A DNA stretch of 64,000 bases from positions 868,001 to 932,000 of the forward strand of contig MU839080.1 of NCBI GenBank assembly GCA_030685235.1, in the 5' to 3' direction. The notes beneath the pieces are model-generated. The model ran no database searches. It was not told where the DNA came from and saw only the letters and a list, made by a program, of their open reading frames with translations. Positions 60,178 through 64,000 of the stretch are shown piece after piece. How positions within the stretch are numbered: the stretch's first letter is position 1; each line of letters opens with the position of its first letter. The translations under genes were made by a program, and so were the position numbers. Source of the DNA: Copromyces sp. CBS 386.78. Its lineage: Eukaryota > Ascomycota > Sordariomycetes > Sordariales > Sordariaceae.

Positions 60178-61826
60178 TTGGACTGTAAACAAAGTGCTGG
60201 ATGACAAGCGGTCTATTTCAGGAAAACCGTAGGGGTTCTTTCTTGGAGTCGTTGCTAACTCAATGGGCCTGTTCAGTTCGGCTAGGTCAACAGGAAACTA
60301 GACTTGGAGATTACAGTAACCGGATTCGGAGGACAATCAAACAAATTACGGTAGTGTAGAGAGATAGGAGGGGCAATATTAATTGGAAGGCGTGGATGTA
60401 GATGCTATATTGGTTCAAGATGGGACAGTGTAGAGGTGCGAGTTGTAGGTTGTCTCTGTCGTGATGTTCTATTGTCAGCTCCTAAATTCCACGTTGTCTT
60501 TCAGAGCGGCCGGCGCGGCAGGCAGGGTCCCGGCAGCCGGTAGAGTGGTACCTGGCTCCATGTTGGAAGAATGGGGTGTACGGGAAATAGGCCGTCCTGC
60601 TACTAAGACCGGGCGTTTAAAGAACACTTTATTGTACACCTGTGGCGGAGCCGTGCACCTGGCGGGTACTCGCTATCCCAGGCTCCCAGCTTCTCCGGCA
60701 CGCACACTTCCGTTGTCCTGACTGCACACTCGCTCTGTCACTGGCACCCACATTGCAGGGAACGCGGGGTTCACTGGTGAACAACCTCGAATCAAGGGAC
60801 ACCGAGGTGAGGGCGTGAGGGGAATCAGGGGAGCTAGGTACCTAGGTACTGTGCAAGTGAAAAAGAGGGGATTTGAGAAAGGCAGGCAGGGTGCCATGCC
60901 CGGGCGGCCGCTGTGCGCCTGGCACACTTGCGTCATGACGGGAAAGAGCTTGGTGCGAAAGAAAACTTGATGGAATGGAAGGAGATCGCGTGCTCATGTC
61001 ATCGCATCCGTTGCTGTATTTATACATGTTGCCTTCATCTCAGGTCTGGATTTATCGTTCACTTGTCGCAACCACAAACAACCCGACACGAACCGACAGC
61101 ATATCTCGGTTCTCATCCTGCCACTTGCTTGGACTCCATCCTCATCCCGGCTAACATTGCGCTCTTATCAAAATTCGAAAGACGACAACCTGGAACGCGG
61201 AGACGGAGACCCGGGGAAACGGGGGAGGAAGATACGGGGTAGGCGCGACGTCGCCACCACTCGGACGGCTTCCTCGTTGCCCAATTCGATATTTCGTTGA
61301 ACATCGCCGGGTCAGACGGGCACGACGGGGCCAGATTTACCCCAACAAATACCACAGACACCTAAGTGTTCGGGCCTCTGCGACGACGCTGGCGCATAAA
61401 CACGCAAGACACTCGCAGTAGGGCTAGTCTAGAGTGTCTGGGTAGCCGAATTGTTGCCGCGAACAGCGACGCTTGATACGTTTGTGGGCGTGGTGTTCCA
61501 CTCGACTCTTTCACAAGCCAGAACATCGTTACCTTAGGATCGTCTGCGACCCCCCCTGGGGCTCTAGCGGCGCCCATAGGCTGTAGGGGAATCCCTCGAA
61601 CAGCGCCCCTTCTGCCCCTATTCGGCCAAGTGGCGGGAGCCCTGAAGGGCGGTTCAACTCACCCACGACAGGGATTGCGACGCATTGCGGACCCGCTAAT
61701 TAACGGAAGCGACTTTTTCACTCGTTTCCCACTTTGCCTGTGGCCCTCTAGCCCTGGCCTCTCCGTGTGGTCCTAGCCAACGCTGTCGGCCCTGTCGCTC
61801 GTGAAAGACCGTCTTCCTCCCCCAAG
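60178..61826. other. Divergent promoter region
   Basis: Between the HERP-like gene (minus) and the decarboxylase gene (plus). A TAGGTACCTAGGTAC-like motif lies near 60835-60850. The long stop-rich leader from about 61060 to 61826 probably belongs to the decarboxylase transcript. No gene is seen. Confidence 0.6.
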
Positions 61827-63550
61827 ATGGCCTCTTTCCAGCTGGGCCCGGTCTCCGCTCGAGTCCGGGTTTCCACGCTTTCTTCGACAGCTTTCGGGCG
61901 GTGTCCGACTTCCACGCGCTTCACCAGACTCGAAACTCCGTTCCCTGCGTCGACACGGGCGCCCCAAGCCCACCAAATGTTTGGACGACGCTTCTTTTCC
62001 AACCACATGCCAAAGCGGCCCAGGATGCAGTGGCACCCCATACCCATTGGCCTGGGCATCGGCCTGCTAGGCGTGATGCAGTTCTACAAAGTCTACACGA
62101 GAGACCGGGACGAGAAGCGCCAGGCCGCCGCCGAAGGCTCCGAGCCTGGTCAAGCCGGCAAGCCCAAGAAGCGGCGCCGCATCCGGCCGGACGGCCCTTG
62201 GTAAGTTGGCACGACGCCGGCATGCTCAAATTTTGACGCCATGAGCTAACCACCCAATGTTTAGGCAAGTCCAGGTCATGTCGACTCTCCCCCTCAAGGC
62301 CATGTCCCGTCTTTGGGGCAAGTTCAACGAATTGAATATCCCCTACTATCTCAGAGCTCCCGGTTTCCGTCTATACGCATACTTCTTTGGTGTCAAGTGA
62401 GTGAGACTCAGGCCCCTCCCTTCTTCTGTGTTTTGTGCTGACACGTGCCCGCTCCAGTCTCGATGAAGTCGAAGAACAAGACCTCCACAAGTTCCCCAAC
62501 CTCGCCGCTTTCTTCTACCGCACTCTCAAGCCCGGTGTCCGCCCCGTGGACCCCAACCACAATGCCATGGTTTCGCCGTCCGATGGTCGAATATTACAGT
62601 TTGGGCGAATAGAAGGAGGCGACATCGAACAGGTGAAGGGTATGACTTATACTATCGATGCGCTCCTGGGTCAAAATTCGCCAACTCCTAGCATTTCTGG
62701 AACGACCCTCCTCGACGAAAGCACCAAAGCAAAATCGGTCAATGGAGACTTTGAGGGCGACGAGGAGTTGGTCAAGAAGGACGAGGAATTCGCCCTTGTC
62801 AACGGTATCTCTTACACTCTCCCGGATCTCCTCTCTGGTTCCAAGAAGCACGACAAGCTTTTCAAGCCCAAGGATGAGTCTGTCACCCCTTCCAAGACTT
62901 CCGAGACTGAGGTGAGCGCCGAGCTTGCGCTTGGTGAGAAGCCCTGGTACGACGTTCTCTCGGGTGGCGAGCGCCACACTCTCTACTATGCTGTTATCTA
63001 CCTGGCTCCTGGCGACTACCATCGGTTCCACTCCCCTACGGAATGGGTTGTCGAGCGCAGACGTCACTTTGCCGGCGAGCTCTTTAGCGTGTCCCCTTAC
63101 CTGCAGCGCACCCTCCCTGGTCTTTTCACCCTGAACGAGCGTGTCGTCCTCCTCGGCAGATGGCGTTGGGGTTTCTTCAGCTACGTCCCCGTCGGTGCGA
63201 CCAATGTCGGCTCTATCAAGATCAACTTCGATCGCGAACTCCGTACCAACAGCTTGACGACCGATACCGCTGCTGATCGGGCTGCGGAGCTTGCGGCTGC
63301 CAAGGGCGAGCCTTACCTGGGATATGCTGAGGCCACCTACGAGGCTGCGAGCCCGGTCCTGAAGGGCCATGCTCTACGCAGAGGTGAGGAGATGGGTGGC
63401 TTCCAGCTTGGTAGCACCATCGTCCTTGTCTTTGAGGCGCCCGTTGCCGAGCACGACGAGTCCGGTAAGGTCATCAAGGGATGGACCTGGAACGTGGACA
63501 AGGGGCAGAAAATCAAGATGGGACAGACCTTGGGTCATGTTGAGCTTTAA
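61827..63550 (+). CDS. Phosphatidylserine decarboxylase, mitochondrial type
   Basis: Three exons: 61827-62200, 62265-62396, 62458-63550, 532 aa. Introns are 64 and 61 nt with GTAAGT and GTGAGT donors; both joins keep frame (Trp and Asn codons are split). The frame extends upstream to a GTG, but the ATG at 61827 (MASFQLGPV) is the first start. The N-terminus is rich in Arg, Ser and Thr with few acidic residues, as in mitochondrial presequences. A membrane segment follows at about 72-88 (IPIGLGIGLLGVMQFY). The catalytic region carries SPSDGRI (catalytic Asp), YHRFHSP (His), and LGST at 486-489, where self-cleavage before Ser488 creates the pyruvoyl group. It converts phosphatidylserine to phosphatidylethanolamine in the inner membrane. 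The insert after about residue 205, rich in Lys and Glu, is typical of fungal Psd1. Confidence 0.96.
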
Positions 63551-64000
63551 GGTAGGCACACAAAGAACTCTGGGTACGGTGGGAGGCGTTTGAAGGGACG
63601 GAATGGTTGTTGAAAACTAGACAAGATACAGGTGGTGTATTCGGGTCTCGGATCTCTTCAACATGTATCCTTTGACGTTATGCTCTTTATATGATACCCC
63701 TTCCCGGGTAGCAATATCTACGTTGCACTCTGTTTTATTTATTTATTTTCTTTTCATAGGTATATATCTTTCAAGATTGGAAGCATCAAAAAGTCTGCAT
63801 GGCATGTGGATGGGATCTGAAAAGGGCAGATAGATGGACAGGCGGCATGTACATGGCTGAGAAATCGAAATATCTGTACCACACAACTTTCGCAATTGTC
63901 CTTAACGTGGACAGTGAATGCTTTGTGCTATCACATGGATGAGATGTCGTCGCAAAAAAGTAAATAAACATGATGGGGCACTCTTTTAAAATGAGATCAA
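63551..64000. other. 3' flank of the decarboxylase gene
   Basis: AT-rich sequence with a TTTATTTATTTATTTTC tract near 63735, likely 3' UTR and polyadenylation region. No further gene starts before the window ends. Confidence 0.6.

Noticed and set aside
1..64000. 5S rRNA or other rRNA gene, CRISPR array, intact transposon
   Set aside because: No rRNA signature, regularly spaced repeats, transposase or reverse-transcriptase frame was found on either strand.

Overview
The window looks like nuclear DNA from a filamentous ascomycete, most likely a Sordariomycete of the Neurospora/Sordaria type. The evidence is short introns (about 54-92 nt, with two longer ones of 159 and 249 nt) with GTRNGY donors and CTAAC/CTGAC branch sites, CT-rich leaders, wide intergenic spaces with TACCTACC-like microsatellites, and the set of encoded proteins. 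The genus is an inference from style, not a database match. No bacterial, phage, plasmid or CRISPR signal was seen, and no complete tRNA or rRNA gene.

Thirteen protein-coding genes can be supported. In order they are: a 2020-aa DH-domain (RhoGEF-like) protein (-, 1604-7744); a 277-aa unknown ending in an RVxF motif (-, 10666-11499); an endonuclease/exonuclease/phosphatase-fold enzyme (+, 13421-14290); a 598-aa disordered unknown (+, 18300-20096); a 523-aa single-pass membrane protein (+, 22251-23822); an Ssh4/Ear1-type SPRY ubiquitin-ligase adaptor (+, 26165-27811); a six-exon Zn2Cys6 transcription factor (-, 31216-33211); the karyopherin Kap104/transportin (-, 48662-51656); proteasome assembly chaperone 4 (-, 53447-53930); carnosine N-methyltransferase (+, 54945-56426); a short-chain dehydrogenase with a C-terminal AKL (-, 56639-57661); a HERP/Usa1-like ubiquitin-domain membrane protein (-, 58487-60177); and mitochondrial phosphatidylserine decarboxylase (+, 61827-63550). 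Introns were placed by hand from splice signals and frame continuity, and every join keeps the reading frame.

The layout has three parts. Positions 1-31 kb hold six genes separated by 1.4-4 kb of non-coding DNA. Positions 33.2-48.7 kb form a desert of about 15 kb with no convincing gene; it lies upstream of the zinc-cluster regulator. Positions 48.7-63.6 kb are gene-dense and mostly housekeeping: nuclear import, proteasome assembly, ERAD-type ubiquitin handling, phospholipid synthesis and small-molecule methylation. The genes do not form an obvious pathway cluster. Three of them (the SPRY adaptor, the HERP-like protein and the proteasome chaperone) act in protein quality control, but they are spread out and this is probably coincidence.

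No clear new biological system was found. The observations most worth a second look are the 15-kb regulatory desert and its transcription factor, a cluster of eight degenerate AAGGAGTGT repeats just 3' of that gene, the probable peroxisomal signal on the dehydrogenase, the PP1-docking-like tail on the 277-aa protein, two 5'-half tRNA-like fragments, and a few compositionally odd islands.
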